NCBI GenBank assembly: GCA_030065935.1
Contig: JASJCP010000095.1
Location: 1-35,527, forward strand
Source: Xenococcaceae cyanobacterium MO_167.B27
GTDB taxonomy: Bacteria > Cyanobacteriota > Cyanobacteriia > Cyanobacteriales > Xenococcaceae
Direction of reading: 5' to 3'
Length of the DNA stretch: 35,527 bases
Shown here: positions 6,965 to 14,387 of the stretch, one piece after another
Numbering within the stretch: position 1 is the first letter of the stretch
How the letters are laid out: every line of letters starts with the position of its first letter
The notes under the pieces: model-generated
Seen by the model: the letters and a program-made list of their open reading frames with translations, nothing else
Told to the model about the DNA's origin: nothing
Database searches by the model: none
Position numbers and translations under genes: made by a program

Positions 6965-8350
6965 ATGGTTGTCAGACCATACAGCAACGAAGAATTATGG
7001 AATCCACATCCATATCAGTTACCAAAACGTAGTCGCCTTAATCACATAATCCCAGTTGCAGTGGGAACTCCATTTATAGAAAGTTTAACCAGCTATATAA
7101 CTAGACTAGCCCAAAGCCATTCAATATCAATTAGTATTCTCATGACCAGAGAGTTTGCCCCTCTTCTGACTAAACATTATATTCAGAATGGTTCAAAAAA
7201 AGGTCTAAGTACACTGTTCAATCGAGGCGCAGCAATAAATAGTACAGGAGAATTAGCCCAATTATTAGTAAACTCAGTAGAAAAACTAACTTTAAAACAA
7301 AATCTATCAGCTTTAACCCTCTTGCCTTTTCGTGATTTTTTATCTTCTAGAGAATTGTTGCATAAGACAAAAGTATGGTGTCCTGATTGCTATCAAGAGT
7401 GGAGAAACTTAACCAAAACTATCTATGAACCATTGATATGGACGCTCAAAGATGTTGAAGTATGTTCTCATCATAATCGACCTTTGCAAACTATTTGTTC
7501 TAACTGCAAGCGTCAGATTCCTTGGTTACACTCTAAATCTAGAATTGGATACTGCCCTTATTGCGATCGCTGGTTAGGTAGTTCAAATAAAACAGAAACA
7601 ACAAGTAATTCAATAACACTATCGAGCAAATTCGAGAAAAGTCTCTGGAAGTCCAAGGCTCTCGGTGAATTGATTACAAAATCTGGAGAAAATTCTTTAG
7701 GAATTAAACAAGATAATATAGCCAAAGCTATTCGAGAAATTATCAATATTACTCATCAAGGCAACATTGCCTCTTTTGCCAAATCTCTTAACTTACCTAG
7801 AAACACAGTGTGGATGTGGCATGAAGGAAAGAGTATTCCTAAACTCAAATTCATTTTAGATATCTGTTACTGTTTCGATATATCTTTACTCAGCTTTCTT
7901 CAGCTAGAAAAAGCAGCTTTTCAATCACTGGACATCAATTGTCAAAAACTCACCGACACTATTCTTATTAAAAGAGTATCTCCCAAAGATTTTGATTCTG
8001 AGAAAATTGAAAATGCTCTTCAAACGATTTTGAATAGTCAACAAATTCCGCCACCCACAATGAAAGAGGTAGCTAAAAGACTTGGTTTTGACAGACGAAT
8101 AATATCAAAACATTGTCCAGAGTTGTGCAAAGCTATTTCTGCTAAGTATCGTCGTTATCAAAATCAGATTCGAGCGACAAAAATTGATGAATGTTGCCAA
8201 GAAGTAAGACAAGCTGTTAGTGCTTTAATTGAGAAAGGAGAATATCCCAGTGAAGCTCGTGTGTCACGATTAATTTCGCAGCCTGGGTACTTTCGGTATA
8301 AAAAAGTTAGAATGGTTCTAAAGGATGCAAAATCGAAACAAAACTTTTAA
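6965..8350 (+). CDS. tniQ: TniQ/TnsD-family transposon targeting protein
   Basis: 461 residues. The N-terminal TniQ domain has the usual start (HPYQLPKRSRLNHIIPVAVG, then GTPFIESLTSYITRLAQSH). Paired zinc-finger motifs follow: C139/C142 (CPDC), C167/H169, C178/C181 (CSNC) and C197/C200 (CPYC). The C-terminal 250 residues hold an HTH (about 265-305) and a second DNA-binding-like segment from about residue 355 (MKEVAKRLGFDRRIISKHCP). TniQ links Cascade to TnsC; TnsD-type members instead recognise a fixed attachment site. The long C-terminal extension and the place next to tRNA-Val favour a TnsD-like homing role, but a Cascade-bound TniQ is possible. The stop codon lies inside the first terminal repeat of the transposon. 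Confidence 0.88.
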   Translation: MVVRPYSNEELWNPHPYQLPKRSRLNHIIPVAVGTPFIESLTSYITRLAQSHSISISILMTREFAPLLTKHYIQNGSKKGLSTLFNRGAAINSTGELAQLLVNSVEKLTLKQNLSALTLLPFRDFLSSRELLHKTKVWCPDCYQEWRNLTKTIYEPLIWTLKDVEVCSHHNRPLQTICSNCKRQIPWLHSKSRIGYCPYCDRWLGSSNKTETTSNSITLSSKFEKSLWKSKALGELITKSGENSLGIKQDNIAKAIREIINITHQGNIASFAKSLNLPRNTVWMWHEGKSIPKLKFILDICYCFDISLLSFLQLEKAAFQSLDINCQKLTDTILIKRVSPKDFDSEKIENALQTILNSQQIPPPTMKEVAKRLGFDRRIISKHCPELCKAISAKYRRYQNQIRATKIDECCQEVRQAVSALIEKGEYPSEARVSRLISQPGYFRYKKVRMVLKDAKSKQNF

Positions 8351-8422
8351 AGCATTACTTTGCCGTCGAGGTTTTAAAGCATAACTTTGCCACAACGGCA
8401 AAAACAAACTTTAAATTACACA
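8345..8422. mobile_element. tRNA-proximal end of the Tn7-like CAST with TnsB-type sites
   Basis: Two 20-nt copies of TTTTAAAGCAT(T/A)ACTTTGCC lie at 8345-8364 and 8372-8391, with a 27-bp period. A partial inverted copy (GGCAAA...TTTAAA) is at 8397-8416. The sequence then reaches ACA at 8418-8420 or 8420-8422, the reverse complement of the TGT start of Tn7-family ends. This repeated-site architecture is what TnsB recognises. The end lies about 31-33 bp from the 3' end of tRNA-Val. The 5-bp target duplication (CAAAT or AATCT) cannot be verified because the partner end is outside the window. Confidence 0.75.
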
Positions 8423-8452
8423 AATCTCCAAAACGTAGTACTAATCAGTAAA

Positions 8453-8524
8453 TGGGCGATACGGGATTTGAACCTGTGACGTCCTGCTTGTAAGGCAGGC
8501 GCTCTACCGCTGAGCTAATCGCCC
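8453..8524 (-). tRNA. trnV-UAC: tRNA-Val (anticodon UAC)
   Basis: 72 nt without an encoded CCA. On the minus strand it begins GGGCGATTAGCTCAGCGGTA and closes with the acceptor strand ATCGCCC. The anticodon loop CTTACAA carries TAC (plus-strand 8490-8492), so it reads GUA valine codons. The T stem has one non-pairing position. Its 3' end faces the transposon, so the CAST sits just downstream of the gene and leaves it intact. Confidence 0.97.
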
Positions 8525-8638
8525 TCAACCACTCAAAAATAATAACACAACTTTCTTCAAAAACAAAACAATTTCCATAACTTAAAAAAGATAAACTAGG
8601 AAATACTTACTAACTATTGATTTTTATTGATAATTCCT

Positions 8639-10000
8639 ATGGCATTACCTATAGTAGCTGTGATTGGTAGACCCAATGTGGGGAAATCTACCTTTGTCAA
8701 TCGTTTAGCTGGAGATCAAGAGGCAATAGTCTACGATCAACCAGGAATTACACGCGATCGCACCTATCGTCCTGCATTTTGGCAAGACCGAGATTTTCAA
8801 GTAGTAGATACAGGGGGTCTAGTGTTTGATGATGATACAGAATTTTTACCCCTGATTCGTCAGCAAGCTATGTCTGCTTTAGAAGAAGCTTCGGTTGCGA
8901 TCTTTTTGGTAGATGGTCAAACAGGTCCTACTTCAGGGGATCGGGAAATTGCCCAATGGTTGCGTCAACAATCTGTACCAGTGTTATTAGCAGTCAATAA
9001 ATGTGAATCTGTGGAACAAGGATTAATCCAAGCTGCACAATTTTGGGAATTAGGACTCGGTGAACCCTATTCTGTCTCTGCAATACATGGTAATGGAACA
9101 GGGGATTTATTGGATGAACTCATAACTCATCTACCTCCTATTGAGGAAATTATTGAACCAGAAGAAATTAAAGTAGCGATTGTGGGTCGTCCCAATGTGG
9201 GAAAATCCAGTTTGCTGAATGCTTTGACAGGAGAACAAAGAGCTATAGTAAGTCCTATTTCTGGGACAACTAGAGATGCGATCGACATGGTGGTAAAGAG
9301 AGATGATAAAATTTATCGTTTGATAGACACTGCTGGTATTCGACGCAAAAAAAATGTCGAATATGGAGCAGAATTTTTTAGCATCAATCGTGCTTTTAAA
9401 GCAATCAGGCGTTGTGATGTAGTGCTGTTTGTACTTGATGTTCTCGATGGGGTGACAGATCAAGATTTAAAATTAGCGGGGCGCATTATTGAAGAAGGAA
9501 AAGCAGCCATCATTGTTTTGAATAAATGGGACGCAGTAGAAAAGGATTCCCACACCATATATGAGTATAAAAAGAAAATCTTGAGCCGTCTTTACTTTAT
9601 GGAATGGGCGGAAATGATTTTTACTAGTGCTTTAACAGGGAAACGGGTTGATAAAGTTCTGGATTTGGTTGATACTGCTGCTGCGGAACATCGTCGTCGT
9701 GTCACTACTTCTGTAATTAATGAGGTATTAGAAGAGGCTGTAAGTTGGCATTCTCCTCCTACTACTCGTCAAGGAAAACAGGGCAAAATTTATTATGGTA
9801 CACAAGTAAGAACCCAACCTCCTACTATTGCTCTATTTGTCAATGACCCTAAAAGATTTACTGATAACTATCGTCGTTATATCGATCGCCAATTTCGAGA
9901 ACAACTAGGCTTTACTGGTACTCCTGTTCGCTTGGTGTGGCGTGGTAAGAAGGTTCGGGATATGGAGCGGGGTTCAGCTAACAGGGCAACTAAGGTTTAA
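8639..10000 (+). CDS. der: Der (EngA), double-domain ribosome-assembly GTPase
   Basis: Two tandem GTPase domains with P-loops GRPNVGKS at about residues 10-17 and 183-190, DTGG and DTAG switch II motifs, NKC and NKWD base-recognition motifs, and a C-terminal KH-like domain. Der acts in 50S subunit assembly. The frame extends to a TTG at 8627, but the ATG at 8639 gives the usual start [18 protein letters not shown] and the usual length of 453 residues. It lies 115 bp from tRNA-Val and reads away from it. It is an essential core gene, which confirms that DNA right of 8453 is host chromosome. Confidence 0.97.
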   Translation: MALPIVAVIGRPNVGKSTFVNRLAGDQEAIVYDQPGITRDRTYRPAFWQDRDFQVVDTGGLVFDDDTEFLPLIRQQAMSALEEASVAIFLVDGQTGPTSGDREIAQWLRQQSVPVLLAVNKCESVEQGLIQAAQFWELGLGEPYSVSAIHGNGTGDLLDELITHLPPIEEIIEPEEIKVAIVGRPNVGKSSLLNALTGEQRAIVSPISGTTRDAIDMVVKRDDKIYRLIDTAGIRRKKNVEYGAEFFSINRAFKAIRRCDVVLFVLDVLDGVTDQDLKLAGRIIEEGKAAIIVLNKWDAVEKDSHTIYEYKKKILSRLYFMEWAEMIFTSALTGKRVDKVLDLVDTAAAEHRRRVTTSVINEVLEEAVSWHSPPTTRQGKQGKIYYGTQVRTQPPTIALFVNDPKRFTDNYRRYIDRQFREQLGFTGTPVRLVWRGKKVRDMERGSANRATKV

Positions 10001-10011
10001 TACACTAGTTT

Positions 10012-10686
10012 TTATTCTCCAACATCTAGACGATAACCCATACCATAGACGGTTTCTAACCAATCTTTTGCCCCAACTGCTGTAAGACGATGTCGCAATC
10101 TTCTCACTAAGGTAGTTACCGCATTACTTTCAGGTTCACTTCCCCAACTCCAAAGTGCTTGTTCGATTTGATCGCGGGATAACACTTGCTGAGGATGACG
10201 CATTAGATATTCCATTAGTTGAAATTCCCTTACTGAAAGTTGAATTTTCTTGTTTCCCCGTTCTAAACTTAAACTGGTTAAATCTAGCTGTAAATCCCCT
10301 AGAGTTAGGGTATCTCCTTGCCATAAAGGCGATCGCCTACCCAAGGCTCTTACTCTAGCTAGTAACTCTAAAACATCTATAGGTTTAACAATATAGTCAT
10401 CCGCCCCCGCATCTAAGCCATCAACCTTATCCGCCGTAGTATCTTTAGCAGTCAGCATCAGTACTGGTGCAGCATTCCCCAAATTACGATATTGACGGCA
10501 AATATCGACACCGCTAACTTTAGGTAACATCCAGTCCAAAATCAACAGGTCATAATCTTTTTCCTTAATTAACCATTGTGCAGTTTCCCCATCTTCCACT
10601 GCATCAACTATGTGTCCCACCTGAGATAATGCTACTTGTAAAGGTTCTAACTGTGCTGGATCGTCTTCCACTAAAAGAATTAGCAT
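10012..10686 (-). CDS. OmpR-family response regulator
   Basis: 224 residues. The receiver domain has the acidic pair EDD at 7-9, phospho-acceptor Asp51 (LLILDWMLP) and Lys101 (IVKP). The OmpR/PhoB winged helix follows, with a recognition region around ESNAVTTLVRRLRHRL and the wing WLETVYGMGYRL. No histidine kinase gene is adjacent, so it is an orphan here. It resembles the RppA/NrsR-like regulators of cyanobacteria, but I cannot assign an orthologue. It is convergent with der (11 bp between stops) and divergent from the 117-aa gene. An 11-bp-period direct repeat of the kind OmpR-type regulators bind lies at 11162-11181. Confidence 0.92.
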   Translation of the reverse strand: MLILLVEDDPAQLEPLQVALSQVGHIVDAVEDGETAQWLIKEKDYDLLILDWMLPKVSGVDICRQYRNLGNAAPVLMLTAKDTTADKVDGLDAGADDYIVKPIDVLELLARVRALGRRSPLWQGDTLTLGDLQLDLTSLSLERGNKKIQLSVREFQLMEYLMRHPQQVLSRDQIEQALWSWGSEPESNAVTTLVRRLRHRLTAVGAKDWLETVYGMGYRLDVGE

Positions 10687-10735
10687 TGATCTTTTACCAT
10701 ATTGAGAGATAAACAGTATAACCTGAGATGTTTAA

Positions 10736-11089
10736 ATGTTGAGATTAGAATTTTGGCTACCTCTACCCTTATTAGGATTAGCTTTTTGGGTAACTACTGG
10801 ATTAGTTACAGAGCATAGTTTTAAAAATTATCATCAATCTGTTGAGTCTTTCAACATTACTCCTGCTCAAGCTCAACCATCTAATACAATTCTTTTGATT
10901 AAAGTTAAAGTCGATCGCGATCGCAATTTTTCTCAAGTCAAAGTCAAACAGGCAACCCAAGTTTATCAAAATCAGGAGTTTGAATTAGCAACTACAGAAT
11001 TAGAGCAACTAGAAACAGCAATTAGCCAAAAGCTCAGTTTATCTCCTGAAAAAGTTAGACAACTATTACGCTATGAAATACAAGATTGA
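10736..11089 (+). CDS. Membrane-anchored protein of unknown function, 117 aa
   Basis: One N-terminal hydrophobic segment (about residues 5-23, FWLPLPLLGLAFWVTTGLV) acts as an anchor or signal; the rest is soluble and charged, with the pattern LLIKVKVDRDRNFSQVKVK and a helical C-terminus. I do not recognise a domain. It is divergent from the response regulator gene with only 49 bp between starts, so the two probably share a control region. A HIP1 site lies inside the gene. The 58-aa secreted peptide gene follows 142 bp downstream on the same strand. Confidence 0.65.
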   Translation: MLRLEFWLPLPLLGLAFWVTTGLVTEHSFKNYHQSVESFNITPAQAQPSNTILLIKVKVDRDRNFSQVKVKQATQVYQNQEFELATTELEQLETAISQKLSLSPEKVRQLLRYEIQD

Positions 11090-11161
11090 AAAAACTCTTA
11101 GTTTTTAGCATTGAACCGTTACTTACTAGCTGATAGAGCTAGCTGAGATAATTTGAACCAC

Positions 11162-11181
11162 TGTCATATTAGTGTCATATT
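11162..11181 (+). promoter_or_regulatory. Direct repeat TGTCATATT, 11-bp period, upstream of 58-aa gene
   Basis: TGTCATATT occurs twice, at 11162-11170 and 11173-11181, exactly 11 bp apart. OmpR/PhoB-family regulators bind head-to-tail repeats with this period. A possible -10 box lies near 11190-11199, and the gene starts at 11232. The OmpR-type gene at 10012-10686 is the natural candidate regulator; this is inference. Confidence 0.5.
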
Positions 11182-11231
11182 CCTTCTTCATACTAAATAA
11201 TAACAACACAACTCTTTTTAAGAGGTAACAA

Positions 11232-11408
11232 ATGAAACTCAAAGTAATGCCATTTTTTGCTGGAGTTCTTACACTAGCTTTTGTTGCTGCTCCTTTAGCA
11301 GCCCAAGCTTGTAGTGGAACTAAGAGAGAAGCAAATACCCCTGATTCTAACTTCCCCCAACAAACTCAAACTAGCGTAACTGTGGAAGGAAATAGTTTCA
11401 CATCTTAA
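11232..11408 (+). CDS. Small secreted peptide, 58 aa
   Basis: Read by hand: it starts MKLKVMPFFAGVLTLAFVAA, a clear signal peptide ending with an AQA-C cleavage-like site at about residue 26-27, followed by a short Gln/Thr/Ser-rich tail ending VEGNSFTS. The cysteine just after AQA might be a lipid attachment site, although the residues before it fit a signal peptidase I site better. AGAGG lies 7 nt before the ATG, a good ribosome binding site. Direct repeats lie upstream and a terminator follows at 11464-11505. The family is unknown; similar tiny exported proteins are common and poorly annotated in cyanobacteria. Confidence 0.7.
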   Translation: MKLKVMPFFAGVLTLAFVAAPLAAQACSGTKREANTPDSNFPQQTQTSVTVEGNSFTS

Positions 11409-11463
11409 TCAACACAGTTTCAATTCCATTAAACTCAAATAAATCTTGTTCCTAAATAATTTT

Positions 11464-11505
11464 AGGGGGAAATGTTATTAACCATAATTTTTCTCCCTTT
11501 TTTTA
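11464..11505 (+). terminator. Rho-independent terminator
   Basis: AGGGGGAAA pairs imperfectly with TTTCTCCC, followed by a run of T. A smaller stem CCTAAA/TTTAGG just upstream (about 11451-11465) overlaps it. It is placed to end the 58-aa gene transcript. Confidence 0.6.
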
Positions 11506-11545
11506 TTAGCAATAAAATAAATTCACTATATCCTTCAGTCTCAAA

Positions 11546-12178
11546 CTAGATACGGTTTACTACTGCTTTTTCAAACATTTTAATTAATCTTTGCACACTC
11601 AAACGATAATCTTCGGTTGTACCAGCAGCTTCCTTAAAACCATTAGTAGAATTAATCAATAATTCAGCAGCTTGTCGGGCATCTAGTTCTAAATTTTGTA
11701 GCTGAATTTCCCCGTTGGTTTCTGCTTGCTGCAAAACTTGAGTTAACATCATCACAAACTTGTGCTGTCCTGCCAATAAAATATCAGCAGCAACTTGACC
11801 ATTGATATCTATCAACTCTTCACCATGAGTAGAATCGCATACCAAAGCAAATAACTCTACACTGCGACGCTCAAACCCCTGCAAAATGAGATCGCACACA
11901 TCACCTTCTTCCTTTAGAGCCATTTCCGCTTGTCGTAACGTTTCTTCATTGAGATGTTCTACTAAAGCACGGAAGATCGCTTTTTTATTCTGAAAATGCA
12001 GATAAAGAGCAGGTCGAGAAATACCCACTTTTTTAGCAATATCCTCCATTGAAGTGCGCTTAAATCCGTAATTTAGGAAGCAACTCTTAGCTGCTTCTAA
12101 AATGCGGTCGCGGAAAGCGCGCCTTTGGCGATCGCGTTTTTCTAGTTGTTGTTCTTTCATACCTTGACATTCTGACAT
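11546..12178 (-). CDS. TetR/AcrR-family repressor
   Basis: 210 residues. The N-terminal TetR HTH spans about 20-65: RDRILEAAKSCFLNYGF, then TSMEDIAKKVGISRPALYLH and FQNKKAIFRALVEH. The C-terminal half is a helical ligand-binding domain. The start could also be the internal MKEQQLEKRDRQ six codons later. It is divergent from the SDR reductase gene, with 210 bp between them carrying TGTCAA/TTGACA inverted repeats next to its own start. Autorepression and control of the SDR/DUF4345 cluster is the usual arrangement, inferred here from layout. Confidence 0.93.
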   Translation of the reverse strand: MSECQGMKEQQLEKRDRQRRAFRDRILEAAKSCFLNYGFKRTSMEDIAKKVGISRPALYLHFQNKKAIFRALVEHLNEETLRQAEMALKEEGDVCDLILQGFERRSVELFALVCDSTHGEELIDINGQVAADILLAGQHKFVMMLTQVLQQAETNGEIQLQNLELDARQAAELLINSTNGFKEAAGTTEDYRLSVQRLIKMFEKAVVNRI

Positions 12179-12190
12179 AATTTAGTAATA

Positions 12191-12230
12191 TGTCAATATA
12201 ACAATTTGACAAAAAAAGAAAAAGTGTCAA
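12191..12230. promoter_or_regulatory. Candidate TetR operator (TGTCAA/TTGACA)
   Basis: TGTCAA at 12191-12196 and TTGACA at 12206-12211 form an inverted repeat with a 9-nt spacer. A further TGTCAA is at 12225-12230. They lie 13-52 bp upstream of the tetR start, where TetR-type repressors usually bind. Confidence 0.45.
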
Positions 12231-12295
12231 AAAATATTTAGGTAATTTATGATAGATACTATTAAGCGATCGGCTAGCTGCTGCCTATTCGCTCA

Positions 12296-12319
12296 AGTTA
12301 TTCTCTCAGAAATTAAAAA
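12296..12319 (+). repeat. 24-bp direct repeat, copy 1
   Basis: Begins AGTTATTCTCTCAGAAATTA; an identical 24-bp copy lies at 14362-14385, directly before the alcohol dehydrogenase pseudogene ATG. The two copies bracket the SDR/DUF4345 block. Confidence 0.9.
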
Positions 12320-12388
12320 GCGACAAAAATTAGTAACCTCTTCCACCAGATAAATAGTACATATTCATTTAGTTTGAGAGTTTTTTTT

Positions 12389-13432
12389 ATGCAGGAAAAA
12401 TCAATTGTATTGGTCACTGGTGCATCGGGATTTATCGGTGGTCATTGTGTTTTAGCCTTGCTAAATAAGGGTTATGCTGTTCGAGCCGTTGTACGTTCAA
12501 AATCACGAATAGAAAAATGCAAAGCAGTAATTAATGCCCATTATCCTGATAACGCGGATGTAGAATATGCGCTCGCGACTCTAGATTCCGATGACGGCTG
12601 GGATGCTGCGGTTAATGGGTGCGAGTATGTTCTTCATCTTGCTTCGCCATTGCCAATAGAACAGCCTAAAGACCCAAACGAACTTATAATACCTGCCCGC
12701 GATGGTGCTTTACGGGTTATAGCAGCTGCTAGTCGTGCAGGTGTAAAAAGAGTTGTTATGACATCTTCGCAAGCAGCAGTATGTGGCTCTCCTTTACTGG
12801 AAAAAGACTATATTTACGATGAGAAAGATTGGACAGACCTAAATAACAAAACAGTAACCCCTTACAATCAAAGTAAAACAATTGCGGAACGTTCCGCATG
12901 GGATTTTGTTAACAAAGAGAACTCAATCGAATTAGTAACAGTATGCCCAGGCTTAGTATTTGGTCCAGTGTTAGAGGCAAGAGTGAATACTTCCCTAGAG
13001 TTTGTTAGAAGATTAATGGATGGAAGCCTGCCACTAATTCCGCCTGTGGGGTATGAAGTCGTAGATGTTCGTGATGTTGCAGACTTACATTTACTAGCAA
13101 TGGAAAAACCCAACGGTGCCGGTGGTAGGTTCATGGCAAGTGCTGGCTTCATGTGGTTGCATGAGATGGCTGCAACGCTCCGTAGTGGTTTAGGTGAGGA
13201 AGCAAATAAAGTCCCAACTCTTCGCGCACCTGCTTGGTTTATCCGTCTTCTGGCATTATTTGACCCTGCTGTTGGTACTATAGTACCTGAACTCAATCAG
13301 TGTCGAAGAGTTAGTCACGAAACTTCTACGAGGGAACTGGGATGGATACCAAGGTCGCCTGATGAAGCTGTAATTGCCACCGCTAAGAGTCTGCTTGCTT
13401 ATGGAATATTTGATGATAGGGGAGCCAAATAA
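12389..13432 (+). CDS. NAD(P)-dependent epimerase/reductase (extended SDR, dihydroflavonol-reductase-like)
   Basis: 347 residues from the ATG at 12389; the open frame reaches a TTG at 12374 that adds five residues without family support. The Rossmann motif TGASGFIGG is at 10-18, and the catalytic set is Ser126/Ser127, Tyr159 and Lys163 (YNQSK). The protein resembles the dihydroflavonol-4-reductase/aldehyde-reductase branch, which reduces carbonyls with NADPH; the substrate cannot be read from the sequence. It is divergent from tetR and followed by DUF4345 genes on the same strand, so it is probably a TetR-controlled detoxification or redox cluster. Confidence 0.88.
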   Translation: MQEKSIVLVTGASGFIGGHCVLALLNKGYAVRAVVRSKSRIEKCKAVINAHYPDNADVEYALATLDSDDGWDAAVNGCEYVLHLASPLPIEQPKDPNELIIPARDGALRVIAAASRAGVKRVVMTSSQAAVCGSPLLEKDYIYDEKDWTDLNNKTVTPYNQSKTIAERSAWDFVNKENSIELVTVCPGLVFGPVLEARVNTSLEFVRRLMDGSLPLIPPVGYEVVDVRDVADLHLLAMEKPNGAGGRFMASAGFMWLHEMAATLRSGLGEEANKVPTLRAPAWFIRLLALFDPAVGTIVPELNQCRRVSHETSTRELGWIPRSPDEAVIATAKSLLAYGIFDDRGAK

Positions 13433-13550
13433 CTTTTAGTTTCTATTTCACCTCAAGGGGGAGTGCCTTTTTCTTTTTGAGTCTAACTAGCTAAGAAACT
13501 GGGCTAATTTCTATCGCAACATTCGTTAATTTTAAATTTAAGGAGTTTTC

Positions 13551-13952
13551 ATGAAGCGTGGATTACAGGTCGTTTTGGGTATATTAACACTAATTCCTTT
13601 TGGATTTGGCTTAATTAACTTTTTTCTTGGTGCGGGATTTCACTTACCCTCTGAATGTGTAACACCAAGAATCGACAGCCATATTCGGTTTCAGTTCACC
13701 TGGTTTTTCGGATTGGGACTTATCACATGGTGGATGATCCCTAATATTGAGAGACATACTGCACTCTTCAGAATAATTGCCCTGACTATGTTCGTGGGCG
13801 GGATTGGACGCTTAGTATCCATGTATGTCATTGGAATTCCTGATGCCCAGATTGTGGCTGCCACAATTCTAGAACTGGCATTCCCACTGCTAATTCTTTG
13901 GCAAAACGCGATTGCACACTCAACATCTAAGAGTAAGTCACGAAACTTATAA
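13551..13952 (+). CDS. DUF4345 membrane protein
   Basis: 133 residues with four predicted membrane segments (about 5-25, 47-65, 76-95 and 102-122). The opening KRGLQVVLGILTLIPFGFGL and the central FTWFFGLGLITWWMIPNIE match the DUF4345 family, small integral membrane proteins of unknown function. AAGGAG lies about 8 nt before the ATG. It lies 118 bp after the SDR gene on the same strand, and a truncated paralogue follows at 14006. Confidence 0.8.
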   Translation: MKRGLQVVLGILTLIPFGFGLINFFLGAGFHLPSECVTPRIDSHIRFQFTWFFGLGLITWWMIPNIERHTALFRIIALTMFVGGIGRLVSMYVIGIPDAQIVAATILELAFPLLILWQNAIAHSTSKSKSRNL

Positions 13953-14005
13953 TTTCTTTTTTAGTCTAAACTTCAGTTTGAGAGCGATCGCCCTAAAGAA
14001 AAATT

Positions 14006-14239
14006 ATGAAACTAGGTTTACAAATCGTACTAGGCATTCTTAGTCTTATTCCAATGTTGCTCAGTATATTGGGAATAACCCAGTGGGCAGGAAGATTACT
14101 GCCAGAAAATTCCATAACAGCCAATTTTGACGAGCGCGGGAAGTCCGCTTCAGAACACAGCAATTCAACTCTATATACAGACGATAAAGCCTATAAAGCG
14201 GACTTCTCCCCCCGCGTCGACGTAAGGCGCTCTGGGTAG
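14006..14239 (+). pseudogene. Truncated DUF4345 paralogue
   Basis: The first 40 residues (KLGLQIVLGILSLIPMLLSI, then LPENSITANFD) match the start of the upstream DUF4345 protein and its family. After that the family pattern stops and the frame runs into an inverted-repeat segment (14140-14206), ending at TAG 77 codons in. Three of the four membrane segments are missing. I read it as a paralogue broken by insertion or deletion at about 14130. Confidence 0.65.
14140..14206. repeat. Inverted repeat GAAGTCCGCTT/AAGCGGACTTC
   Basis: Perfect 11-bp arms at 14140-14150 and 14196-14206, 45 nt apart, flanked by G+C-rich, loosely matching sequence (GAGCGCGG on the left, CCCCCCGCGTC on the right). It is much richer in G+C than its surroundings and sits at the point where the DUF4345 copy loses homology, so it may be a small inserted element. 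Confidence 0.6.
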
Positions 14240-14317
14240 CGCTCATCGTGACAGTCATTATCGCTACATCACTGGATACTATATCTCATACTGATCCCCC
14301 CAGGACAAATGGCACTA

Positions 14318-14357
14318 ACATAAGGAAGGTGGGGAAGGTGAGGTAGATGGGGAAGGT
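14318..14357 (+). repeat. G-rich short repeats (GGGGAAGGT type)
   Basis: GGAAGGT/GGGGAAGGT/GAGGTAGATGGGGAAGGT units in tandem form a low-complexity, cyanobacterial short-repeat tract between the DUF4345 remnant and the dehydrogenase pseudogene. Confidence 0.6.
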
Positions 14358-14361
14358 ATCG

Positions 14362-14385
14362 AGTTATTCTCTCAGAAATTAAAAA
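14362..14385 (+). repeat. 24-bp direct repeat, copy 2
   Basis: Identical to 12296-12319. It ends 2 bp before the ATG of the alcohol dehydrogenase pseudogene, so one copy was probably that gene's own leader. Confidence 0.9.
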
Positions 14386-14387
14386 AG

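Larger units (their letters stand above)
1..8420. mobile_element. Type I-B CRISPR-associated Tn7-like transposon, partial
   Basis: The segment between the window start and the ACA at 8420 holds a CRISPR array, a cas6-cas8-cas7-cas5 operon without cas3/cas1/cas2, an Xre regulator, a TniQ/TnsD gene and a terminal TnsB-site array near tRNA-Val. This is the known plan of type I-B CASTs. tnsA/B/C and the other end are missing here and must lie to the left, beyond the BREX genes. It is called from gene content and order; transposition activity is not shown. Confidence 0.85.

Noticed and set aside
8627-8638. TTG start of der
   Set aside because: The ATG at 8639 gives the normal family N-terminus and length.
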